10,605 bases of DNA. Source: Monoraphidium neglectum (taxonomy: Eukaryota > Chlorophyta > Chlorophyceae > Sphaeropleales > Selenastraceae). Each line of letters starts with the position of its first letter. Within the stretch, counting starts at the first letter, position 1. The DNA is taken from contig NW_014011557.1 in the NCBI RefSeq assembly GCF_000611645.1, positions 1 through 10,605 on the forward strand, given 5' to 3'. The notes beneath the pieces were generated by a model. The model saw only the letters and a program-made list of their open reading frames with translations, made no database searches and was not told where the DNA came from. The translations under genes were made by a program, and so were the position numbers. Positions 1-10,605 of this stretch are shown one piece after another.

Positions 1-289
1 GTGTAGGGCCGGGGTTGAAGGGGGTCGAAAGGGGTCTTGAGAGGGGGGTTGAAAGGGGGTGTCGAGGAGAGAGGGATTCAAGGCGCAAAGCTTCGGGCGA
101 GGGATTTGCGCCGGGCGGTCTGCGGGTTGGGAGCTTGCAGAGTGTCAAGCTCAAGGCCCCGGACACGGGCCGGCCTGGTCGCGCCATAGCGAGCAACGCC
201 GCAGGCTGCCCGCTGCAACCCCGGTTTGCCAACATGAACGCGTGAGGTGGGCCGCAGGGCCGCGCCGCACCGCCGCTCAGACCACCCAC
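1..289 (-). other. Probable intron sequence after the last visible SANT-gene exon
   Basis: A good 5' splice site (CAG|GTGGGT, minus strand) sits at 290/289. Beyond it the frame stays open to the window edge, but it loses protein-like composition and ends in a long C/T-rich tract. I read this as intron running off the window. Read-through translation cannot be excluded from sequence alone. No other gene is visible here. Confidence 0.5.
11..59 (+). repeat. Five spaced G-tracts (imperfect GGGGTTGAA-type repeat), G-quadruplex candidate
   Basis: G runs occur at 11-14, 20-24, 31-34, 43-48 and 55-59, separated by 5, 6, 8 and 6 bases. The repeating unit is roughly GGGGTYGAA. On the minus (transcribed) strand it is a C/T-rich tract within the presumed intron. 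Confidence 0.7.
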
Positions 290-1747
290 CTGCTCCCCGC
301 CGCCGGCCGCGCCGCCGGCCCCGCCGCCCGCCGCGCCCGGGCCCGCGCCCTTCACTTTGCCCTTCCCCTCTGCGCCGCGGCCGCCGCCGGCGCCGTCTGC
401 GGCGCCGGCCTCGTCCCCAAACAGCCCGTCCAACTCCTGATCCATCTCATTGCCCCAGGCCCACACAAAGTCGTCCTCTTTGTATCCAAACGACCCCTGC
501 GCCGCCATCGCCGCCGCGTTCGCGCCCCCGCCGCCGGCGTCTGAGGCCGCGCCGTCGGCGCCGGGCTTCGGGCCTGGCGCGCGCGGCGGGGGCAGCGGGG
601 TCAGCGCAATGCCCTCGGCGCCGCCGGCCGCGGCGACCGCGTCGCTCAAGACGTCCATTAGCCACCTGAGGCGCCGCCCCAATGCGTCCGGCGCAGGCCA
701 GCCGCTGCCGCCGACACTGTCGCCGCCGCCCGCGCCGGCGCCGCCGGGCGGCAGGGCCGCCGGCGGCGCGGGGCTGCTGAGTGGCGCGGGCGTGGGCGCG
801 GGTGTGTGGTGGTCGATGCTGAGCCGCCGCGGGTCGGGCCACGCTACTGCATCCAGGTCGCCCCAGACGCCGCCGACGGGGTCGCCGGCAGCCTGCAGTG
901 AGGCAGGAACAACAGAAGCGTCTGAGGCGCTGCCGGTTCTTGCAACCCGCACAGGGCAATGGCACCCCTTAGCACAAAGCTGATCAGAGTGGTCCACCAA
1001 AAGAAAGGATCGAGGCAGGCATGAAAAAAATTGCGCAATGTGCTCCAGCGCTGAAACGGTTGCGGCCGGCGACCCCTCGTCGTCGTGCACTCTCCAGCCC
1101 AGCCGGCGGCGCAGACGGCGCAGGCCGCTGGCAGCCGCCCGTATCACGCAGTTGCTCCGGTTTCAAACTCGAAACATGGAAGGCAGGGAGGCAAGCCGCC
1201 CCAACCTGAAATGCGTGCGCGAGCTCTGGGTCGGCCCTGATGGCGCCGTACGCGCCGTAGCCGTGGCGCCACACGCCCACCAGCAGCGCCAGGTCAGCGT
1301 CCACGCCCCACCATGGCGCGGGAGGAGGGCTGCGCCCGGGGTGGACGGGTGGGGTGGTGTAATGCAGCGGGGAGGGGCATAAGTTCTAGGCGTGGCCGGG
1401 CAACCCTGAGCCTGAAACCGTACAAGGACCGTTAGGAAAGGGGCAGAACAGATAGAGGGAGGCTGATATGGCTGGCTTACGGTTGGACGAGGCTTGTGCT
1501 TAGCAGCATGGCGCCTGATGATGTCCCCGGGCAGCGAGATCAGCAACGGGCCAGCGGGCACCTGTCGCCCGCACGTGCGGGCGGCCGCACCAGAGTTTCG
1601 GCGGCGCGGCCTCCAGCACCGCGCGCAGGCGCCCGGCGACCGCCTCGCCGCCGCACGCGAGCAGGTGGCCCATCAGATGCGATAGCTCGGCCAGCAGGCG
1701 CAACCGTTTGGCGGCGGAGCGGGCTGCGGCGTCCCCCATCTGTAAAA

Positions 1748-1821
<74 letters not shown>

Positions 1822-1866
1822 ACATACACACACGCGTGCAAACAGTATCATCGGCAGCAGCAGCAA

Positions 1867-1898
<32 letters not shown>

Positions 1899-3599
1899 GC
1901 AACGACAGCAGCATTGGAAACAGCATGAGATGGGGGGAGATTAGCAACGCACAGCATTGGTGATGAGAACGACACAGGCGCTCGACCTTGCAGGCAGCAC
2001 AGCATGTGCACAGACTGCCCGCAACAGCACACGCTCGCGGTACGAGGAAACAAGATCCAGCTCAAGCAAGAGCATGTACCCACCGGCTCAAGCGGCGCCC
2101 CGGGCGTGGGGCCGGGCGCCGGGGTGTCACGCAAGGACAGCAGCTGCTCAATGAGCGCCGACTCATCCGCGGCCCCCTCCTAATGCAGGGTTCAAAGGGC
2201 ATTGGGATGGTCACAAACGAGCAGGGCTGCTGCGAGATAGTGTGACAGCGGCTGGGGGACGGTGCTTGGGATGCAAGGGGGGGGGGGCAGGGCGGATTCA
2301 AGCGGGGGCGCACGCGCACAGCAGCAAGCTGGGGCGTGGTGCTGCCCCAAGCGCCACACAGTTCATCTAGTTTACTGCCTGGCCTCGCATCAGCAGCAGC
2401 TGCACCATACACAGCACGATGAGGCGCGCAGAAGCGCACGTGCTCACACACACGAACATACACACACACACACATGTATGCACACACGCAAGCTTGGAAT
2501 TGCGCGCACGCCGCACCTCTGACAGCGCCCCCCAAATGTCAGCAAGGACCTCCCAGCAGGCGTCCTCCACATCACCAACGCCGTGGCCCAGGGATCGCAC
2601 GCTCTCAATCAGCGCCGAATGGATCTGGCGCAGAGGGGATGGGGCGGGGCAGAGAAGAATCGGCAGGCGGCTCCGCAGGTGGCCAGCGGGGAGGGGGAAC
2701 GCAGCGCCGCGGGCTTCCGGGTCGATCAGGGTAATCAACTAGCAAATGGTCGCGGCGCCGTGCGGAGACGGCGCCGTGGAGAAGCGGCCGCAAGGCAATA
2801 CGCTTGCGAGACAGCGCTGGCGGCGAAAGGCGGACTATGGAGGGGGAGCAGCGCGGCCGCGCAGGCAGCGGGCGGGCGCGCACCTCCTTCCAGCGGCCGA
2901 CGCCGTACGCCAGGAACCACCGCCGCAGCGCCTCACGCTCCGCGGGCCGCCAGTCCACTCGCTTGCGCTGCAAGATACAGGTGTGTGGTATGGAACGCGG
3001 GCGCAGTTTGGTCAACCTCACTGTGCATCTGCAAGCGCAGTGGGGCGGCCCGTGCCCAATGGCCTCGGCATACGTACAACTTCACAGGATGTCAGGCAGC
3101 GTTCCAGCAGTCGCCATGCAGAGCTCAGCCCAGCGCACCACTGGCAGCGGCCGTGCGGGCGGCGGCAGGTGGCTGCCGGGCACGGCGGTCAGGCGGGGCA
3201 GCGCATCGGCCTGTTGGTGCCAGGCATTCTGCTTCCTCGAGACCTGCTTTTGGAGCTTCTTGATGTCGCCCCTGTTTGCGATGGCATGCATGCCAGGACC
3301 AGTAGGAGGGCTGTTGCACGTCCGACGCAGCTGGGCCTAGTGCAACGGGTGATGCGACATGCGTGTCGTGCCCAGCATGCGGCAGGCCTTGCAGCGGGCG
3401 TGCATCAGCAGGGGCAGCACATTCAATGTGTGAGGCAGTACCTGTAAGTGCTCATGAGCTTGCTGATTTGCTGCTGCCTCTCTGATGGAGCCTTCTGCTG
3501 CTTCTGCTGCTGCTGTTGCTGCTGCTCTTGGGGCTGAGGCTGGCCTGTAACGGCCTCTCCCGCATCCAGCATGGTTTCATGCGAGGCTCCTGGCGTCAT
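290..3599 (-). CDS. SANT/Myb-like domain protein resembling the CHD6-9 remodeller C-terminal region (3' end off window)
   Basis: Exons in transcript order are 3599-3442, 3271-3139, 2967-2884, 2624-2517, 2399-2376, 2179-2084, 1739-1591, 1329-1206 and 892-290. All junctions are GT-AG and keep one frame, giving 493 visible residues. Residues 20-75 are Gln/Lys-rich, predicted coiled coil. Residues 98-126 (RKRVDWRPAEREALRRWF, then YGVGRWKEI) look like a SANT/Myb helix pair. A helical stretch follows to about 240. Residues 257-285 carry WWGVDADLALLVGV, HGYGAYGAIR and ADP, and 357-370 read WPAPDALGRRLRWL. From my recall of the families, this order matches the part of CHD6-9/Kismet remodellers after the ATPase. 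A Gly/Ala/Pro tail contains an acidic-aromatic segment (429-453). The role is probably chromatin-associated and nuclear, which is inferred. The start is uncertain: ATGs at 3599 and 3572, an acceptor-like CCAG at 3592-3589, and an open frame at 3883-3656 that could be an upstream exon. The exon 2 and exon 7 donors are least certain. The exon 9 donor (CAG|GTGGGT) implies more exons to the left. Confidence 0.7.
893..1205 (-). other. Intron 8 of the SANT gene, with open frames inside
   Basis: The donor CAG|GTTGGG (1206/1205) and the acceptor at 893/892, preceded by a pyrimidine-rich tract, are both phase 0. The exon 9 frame stays open upstream into the intron, past about 1100. In-frame AGs there (after GATCAG and GCTAAG) could act as alternative acceptors adding residues. 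I chose the acceptor at 893 because it has the best polypyrimidine tract. Confidence 0.55.
1752..1819. repeat. (AC)34 dinucleotide microsatellite
   Basis: Uninterrupted AC repeat, 68 bases. It lies in the 344-nt intron 1740-2083 of the SANT gene. On the transcribed strand it is (GT)34 and ends about a dozen bases before the acceptor TTTTTACAG|ATG of exon 7. It creates spurious His-Thr and Cys-Val open frames in other frames. Confidence 0.98.
1854..1912. repeat. CAG/CAA triplet repeat
   Basis: A run of about twenty CAG, CAA and one CGA-type triplets on the plus strand, in the same intron as the AC microsatellite. It could read as poly-Gln on the plus strand, but no plus-strand gene context supports that. 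Confidence 0.95.
2277..2287 (+). repeat. G11 homopolymer run
   Basis: Eleven consecutive G (C on the transcribed strand), inside intron 2180-2375 of the SANT gene. Such runs are prone to length error in assemblies. Confidence 0.9.
2376..2399 (-). other. Putative 24-nt micro-exon (exon 5 of the SANT gene)
   Basis: It encodes LLLMRGQA, phase 0 on both sides, with acceptor GGTGCAG at 2400-2401 and donor GTAAAC at 2375. It joins GALSE to EGAAD and extends a predicted amphipathic helix. An in-frame TAG follows the donor directly, so the segment must be spliced if used. Skipping it would also keep the frame. Confidence 0.5.
2445..2488. repeat. Interrupted CA/TG dinucleotide repeat
   Basis: CACACA blocks broken by GAACAT and TGTATG, within the short intron 2400-2516 of the SANT gene. 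Confidence 0.85.
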
Positions 3600-4035
3600 T
3601 GGGGTATTTTCAGCAATATAAGTGCATACTTAGCACGGTTCTGTTCCGAGATCATTCAATCAGCCTTCAAAGAACCCGGCATATTAGTGGCCGTACACCA
3701 TACACAAACATGTGAGAGCCGTGTGCGATCTGACATGTAGAGCACCCAGGTGCACTGGCGGAGCAGCATCTCCGGGCCCTCACAATCACGCAGCCTTAGT
3801 GCCCGCAAAGTGCCCAGCACCTGTCTGCCCTCTGCATGCCAGGCAGGAAAATGCGCGCCGCAACTGGTCTGCTCTTTGGGCATCCAACGGCCACATCAGG
3901 ACAGCCTACTTACGCATAGCTGTATCATTCATTTGTTTTGATTCACACTCAATTCTGGTCATGCGTGCGGATCTTGCTGAGGCACATCCAACTAATACGC
4001 ACTCACGGGCCAGTCAAGGCCTGCGCGGCCCGCTG
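3600..4035. other. Intergenic: Derlin 3' flank and SANT-gene 5' flank
   Basis: The region is less GC-rich than the exons. It must hold the Derlin 3' UTR and the promoter/5' leader of the SANT gene. I see no TTACA (minus-strand TGTAA) signal and no clear TATA element. A 75-codon ATG-initiated frame on the minus strand (3883-3656), with a stretch LRALRLRDCEGPEMLLRQ, could be an upstream exon of the SANT gene. I found no donor in it that matches the phase of the next exon, so it is not annotated. Confidence 0.6.
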
Positions 4036-6029
4036 TCATTGCGTTCCCAACCGCTGCCCTCGGCCCCTGAAAACGCCACGCTGCTGCTGCTCCTCCACTG
4101 TTGGCGGCGGGCCGACACCCATGTTGCTGACCCAGCTTGTAAGCAGCTTTGGCGTCTTGAGGAGGTTCCTGAACACAAAGGGTTGGGCAGATGGTGGGAT
4201 AAGAGCAAGCGGCATCATGTAGACACCGACTGCACCTTTTCACATGACGTGCGCACTTCCTGCAAAGCAAAAGAAGAGCAGCGGCAATGGCGAGAAGGCC
4301 TGCGCGTCGTCGAGCCCGTCAGCCGCCCAGTGGGGCACGCGCGTGCCTGTCCCCCAGAGCGTCCACCAGGGCCAGCCCGGAAAGGGGGCTGGCAAGTCCA
4401 GGTCGCTGCGCCGCGGTTGCCCCCTCACCTGCCGCTGCTGCGGGGGTACAGGTCCGTGAAAAAGTACCAGATGTGGCCGGCCGCGATGCCAAAGAGGTCC
4501 GGGATGGGGCTGCCGCCGAACACGATGGTCATGGCGACGAAGGCGAACGGCAGGTAGAAGGACTGGATTGTGAACAGGCCGTAGATATTGACCTGCCAGG
4601 CAAAAGGGGGAAGAGGGCCGGACAATGCGGTGTCCAGGGGTATTGATGAGGGAGGTGGGGGGTGAAGCGAACACGAGTCAGTGAGCAGCCCTGAGGGCTG
4701 CATGGCACTGACGGTTGCACATGAGACGTGACAGCAAATGCACAGTGCAACCGCCTACGCCCGACCCCACCCCCACGTGCGGACTAGTTTTGTGTGTCAT
4801 GGGCACACGTCGCGCGTGATGCGTGAGCGCGATCACATCTTTCCGCCAGCCCCGCGCCCAAGGGTGATCACCGGCACGTCTGGGAAGTTTCTGCTCCACA
4901 CGTAGACCATCATCAGGACCAGCGGGCCGGTGGTGAAGTACAGGGGCTTGCCGACAAGCGGCGGCACCGTCATCAAAAACACCCCCCCGCAGATGAGCAT
5001 GAACAAGTAATCTGGCGGGGGCCAAGGGCGGGGGCACCGGGCGGCGGCCTCAGCCTGCGTGTCACGACAGGCAGGTCGAGCTGCAAGCTACGCAACGACC
5101 AGGCAGGGCACGCGGCAGGCGCTGCCAAACCGGACGTACCGAGGTTGGTGGCAGCGGCACAGTAGCCGGGGGCCCACCACTCACGGACCGGGGCCCCACC
5201 CACCAGCCGGGGTCCCACCACCAAACCACCCACCCGCGGGGTTGAATCGGAAAACCTCTGTCTCCAGGCTGCCGCCATACTTGATCAAGAACACCATATT
5301 GAAGACAAACCCCATGCTGAACGCCATGAACGTGTGGCACGTCAGCAGCCGCCACACCTTCGCAGGGGAAAGAGAGGGGAGGGACCCCATGCAGGATGAT
5401 TCAAACGGCTCCAGGAGTGCAGGGATGTACTGCCTGCAGACTGGTTGCGGCCAGCTCTGTCGGAAGCGGCTGCAGGCCGCCCTCCAGCCTGACGCCCCTC
5501 CAGCACGGTTGCTGCCATTCAGCCCGCTGCCCCCATCCCAGAGCCGCTGCTGCCTGTCGTGTGGCCCATGACTTCCTGCTGTGCATCAGGCCTGGTGGAT
5601 CCCCTTGAAGGATAGTGCCTTCATATTCGGGCAACAAGCAACAAAATGCAAGCACTGCTGCCACCGCTGCCACCGATGCCACCGATGCCACCGCTGCCGC
5701 CGCTGCCACCGCTGCCGCCGCTGCCACAGCTGCCACCTGGGTGGCCCCACCGTGCTGTTGCCCGCCGCATACATCACAACCGGTCGCAAACCTCGTATGC
5801 AATGCGTGCACGTGCTTATGCACACACAACACACACACACACACACCTGGTAGTGGCCGTAGACCTCTGGCCAAACCAGCGCTATGCTGACGGGGTTGAG
5901 GAGCCCCACGTAGTGCGCAAGTGCCAACACGAAGATGGAACCCGCAAAAAACCGTGTGATCGGCGGGATGGTCTCCAAAAAGCCCCCCAGGCCGCCAGCC
6001 TGAGCGGCGCCGACCACGCGCGGCGGCAT
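4036..6029 (-). CDS. DER1: Derlin (Der1-like ER-associated degradation protein), complete, 5 exons, 247 aa
   Basis: Exons are 6029-5847, 5357-5234, 5011-4872, 4592-4429 and 4168-4036 (TGA at 4038-4036). All are GT-AG and sum to 744 nt in one frame. Derlins are polytopic ER-membrane rhomboid pseudoproteases that help move misfolded proteins to the cytosol and recruit Cdc48/p97. Visible landmarks are IPPITRFF (21-28) before TM1, LVWPEVYGHYQ followed by the Derlin WR pair (W63-R64), ADYLFML (102-108), FYLPFAF (161-167), the GxxxG pair G184/G188 in the last membrane segment, LYPR (197-200) and RNLLKTPKLL (204-213). About six hydrophobic segments are seen: 26-43, 72-87, 104-121, 126-142, 155-174 and 182-194. 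There is no rhomboid GxSG serine motif, as expected. The C terminus carries an SHP box, FRGRGQRL (237-244). The start is the first in-frame ATG after an upstream in-frame TGA. Length and order match Derlin-1. Confidence 0.93.
5657..5737. repeat. 9-bp minisatellite, nine copies of GCTGCCACC-type unit
   Basis: Nine contiguous 9-bp units (GCTGCCACC, GATGCCACC, GCTGCCGCC and one ending ACA) fill 81 bases of Derlin intron 1. It gives repetitive Pro-Pro-Leu or Cys-His-Arg frames on the plus strand that I do not regard as coding. Confidence 0.93.
5821..5846. repeat. CA repeat forming the start of Derlin intron 1
   Basis: Twenty-six bases of CA repeat with one AA interruption. On the transcribed strand the intron opens as GTGTGTGTGT directly after CAC TAC CAG, so the functional 5' splice site is the first GT of a microsatellite. 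Confidence 0.9.
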
Positions 6030-6820
6030 GCCGGTGATGGTGCTGAGCTGCCTGTCGCGCGCGGGTGCAGCGGAGGGCACACTGGGTGCGGCATTGCGTA
6101 CTGCATCCTGCAGTGGCAGTCACCTGGCAGCTATACCGGTTCAATTACGTTCTGCAATATTGTTGCAACGGCTGATGGCACTATGTTCTAGGTGCAGCGC
6201 GTCGCACACCTTGTCCTTCACACTTGGCCTACGGGAGAACCGCGAGTGGGCGGCTGACGCGGGCTGATTACCAATAAAGTAGTAGTTTTACGTCCACAAC
6301 CTTTGTTGACGGCTCAGCTGCTTCTAGCTGGTTCCTAGATCGTTGGGATTCGGACAGCGACAACCTGTGATGAATGTCCTCAATCACAGAGAAAGGCCTT
6401 GATATGCAACAAACATCAGCGGCTTCCTGCGTTGCTGTGGTGAACCAGTGGGAACATCAGTAGACTTGCAAGCACTGCGTGGGTGCCCGCTCCTGCTAGT
6501 GCTGGGTGCGGTCCGGGCCCAGGCTCGGGTGCATCGTTACCGTCTATGCAATAGACTCTCTGAACATAATCAAGACTGAGCAGGGTCCCAGTGGGTTTGA
6601 CTGCCATGCACCACAGCACATGGCATGCACAGTCATCAAGTATGGTTACGGCTGGCTGTTTCCAACAACCTGCTGGTCTGCCGTTTGGTCCATGCAAATG
6701 CAAACATTTCGCATCTGCTGTGGAAGTCAAATTTGAACGCACAGTGCTTTGGCGGGTACAGTAGGTTGTAATGGTTTGCTGATGGCTCCAACCGACCAGG
6801 CTGATGAGTGCGCTTGCACG

Positions 6821-6868
6821 TGGAGTGTCAGCATCTTGAGTGTCAGCATCTTGAACGCTGACACTCCA
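6821..6868. repeat. 12-bp perfect inverted repeat with an internal 15-bp tandem duplication
   Basis: TGGAGTGTCAGC (6821-6832) is the exact reverse complement of GCTGACACTCCA (6857-6868). Between and overlapping the arms, the 15-mer GTGTCAGCATCTTGA occurs twice head to tail (6825-6839 and 6840-6854). A hairpin with a 24-nt loop is possible in RNA from either strand. Confidence 0.93.
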
Positions 6869-6942
6869 GGCCAACTGTGACTAATACTCCCTGTTTGGAA
6901 CAAAACCGTCTTGAAAGATTCAGGATGAGAAGTTATCTGGGT

Positions 6943-6962
6943 TGAGTCGCTCTGAGTCGCTC
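6943..6962. repeat. 10-bp tandem duplication
   Basis: TGAGTCGCTC occurs twice in tandem. It lies 75 bases to the right of the inverted repeat and may be in the katanin 3' UTR. Confidence 0.9.
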
Positions 6963-6983
6963 TGATTATCGACCCGGGCAGCT

Positions 6984-6988
6984 TTACA
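6984..6988 (-). terminator. Candidate TGTAA polyadenylation signal for katanin
   Basis: TTACA on the plus strand reads TGTAA on the transcribed strand, 317 nt after the katanin stop. TGTAA is the usual poly(A) signal in Chlamydomonas and related chlorophytes. A pentamer can occur by chance. Confidence 0.35.
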
Positions 6989-7304
6989 CCACCAGAATGT
7001 GCTGAGTTGCAGGAATCGCAGCCGCAAGGAAAGTCGCATCTAGCTACAGAATAGCGCCGTGGTAAAATGAAAGCGGAACTCGGCGAGGCGCGTGGCTGAA
7101 GTGCAATCTGCTGCTGATTGGAGTAACAGGGGCGCATGCCTGTGTGGCTAACGCTTGGTTGTGCTAGCTCGGGCGGGTAGCATCCTAGCACTACACACAT
7201 GCATTTGTCTCGGCGACATCGACGCCACCTTGCTCACAACTCCCGCAACGCATGCTGCAATCCCGACCTGTTGTGTGCAATGTGAAAGTTTGCGACCTGG
7301 CAGC

Positions 7305-10605
<3,301 letters not shown>

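Larger units (their letters stand above)
6030..7304. other. Intergenic: katanin 3' UTR and Derlin promoter/5' leader
   Basis: About 1.3 kb of lower-GC sequence between two same-strand genes. It should contain the katanin 3' UTR (right) and the Derlin promoter and 5' leader (left). Seen within it are a candidate TGTAA poly(A) signal, a 12-bp perfect inverted repeat, two short tandem duplications, and a minus-strand upstream ATG at 6106 out of frame with Derlin. A 152-codon minus-strand frame (6874-6416) has no recognisable domain and spans the repeats, so I do not call it a gene. Confidence 0.65.

Noticed and set aside
1500..1590. Continuation of SANT exon 7 past 1591 (ending in ...HHQAPCC), or a different frame with LISLPGDIIRRH before a GTAAGC donor
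   Set aside because: Neither reaches the conserved WWGVDAD exon in phase. A donor at 1591/1590 does, in phase 2, so I used it, but this junction stays uncertain.
1496..1963. Plus-strand frame with a His-Thr run and a poly-Ser or poly-Gln run
   Set aside because: The runs are direct translations of the (AC)34 and CAG repeats. The minus-strand SANT gene accounts for this interval, with the repeats in an intron.
2583..3447. Long plus-strand open frames (226 and 233 codons) opposite the SANT gene
   Set aside because: They overlap minus-strand exons with conserved motifs and in-phase splice sites. Their translations are Arg/Ala/Pro-rich with no recognisable domain, as expected antisense to GC-rich coding DNA.
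3712..4557. 281-codon plus-strand open frame
   Set aside because: It runs antisense to Derlin exons 4 and 5 and across their introns. No motif is recognisable, and the minus-strand Derlin model explains the region.
6273..6278. AATAAA on the plus strand as a polyadenylation signal
   Set aside because: There is no plus-strand gene upstream that needs it.
6416..6874. 152-codon minus-strand frame in the katanin-Derlin spacer
   Set aside because: No domain, unbiased codon use, and it spans the 15-bp tandem duplication. It is better explained as untranslated or intergenic sequence.

Overview
The window is nuclear DNA from an intron-rich, GC-rich eukaryote, most likely a chlorophyte green alga. 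The reasons are short coding exons (24-200 nt, plus one of about 600 nt), GT-AG introns of 117-489 nt, strong G/C preference at third codon positions, Gly/Ala/Pro- and Gln-rich linkers, introns loaded with (CA)n, CAG and GC-rich satellites, and a possible TGTAA polyadenylation signal. The clade is an inference; no rRNA, organellar or tRNA marker is present. All three genes lie on the minus strand, so transcription runs from high to low coordinates. I assembled the splice models by hand from reading-frame continuity, splice-site dinucleotides and recalled family motifs.

Right part (7305-10605): the 3' nine exons of a katanin p60 (KATNA1-type) microtubule-severing AAA ATPase. It covers the whole AAA module and the C terminus. 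The N-terminal microtubule-binding part lies beyond the window. One intron, just before the Walker A exon, appears to be a GC-AG intron.

Middle (4036-6029): a complete five-exon Derlin (Der1-like rhomboid pseudoprotease of ER-associated degradation), predicted 247 aa. It ends in a clear SHP box for Cdc48/p97 binding. Between it and katanin lie about 1.3 kb of 3'-UTR/promoter sequence (6030-7304), with a hairpin, two short tandem repeats and a possible polyadenylation signal.

Left (1-3599): nine exons of a SANT/Myb-like protein, at least 493 aa. It has an N-terminal Gln-rich coiled coil, a SANT-like helix, a conserved WW..DAD..LL.GV..HGYG..IR.DP segment and a WP....L..RLR motif. The order resembles the region C-terminal to the ATPase in CHD6-9 chromatin remodellers. 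No ATPase domain fits between this gene and Derlin. The 3' end of the gene lies off the left edge.

The three genes do not form a pathway: they concern chromatin, ER protein quality control and microtubule severing. I found no mobile-element gene, CRISPR array, tRNA or rRNA. The features most worth a second look are the apparently ATPase-less CHD-like protein with a 24-nt micro-exon, the GC-AG intron, and a 9-bp direct repeat bracketing an AT-rich intronic segment.
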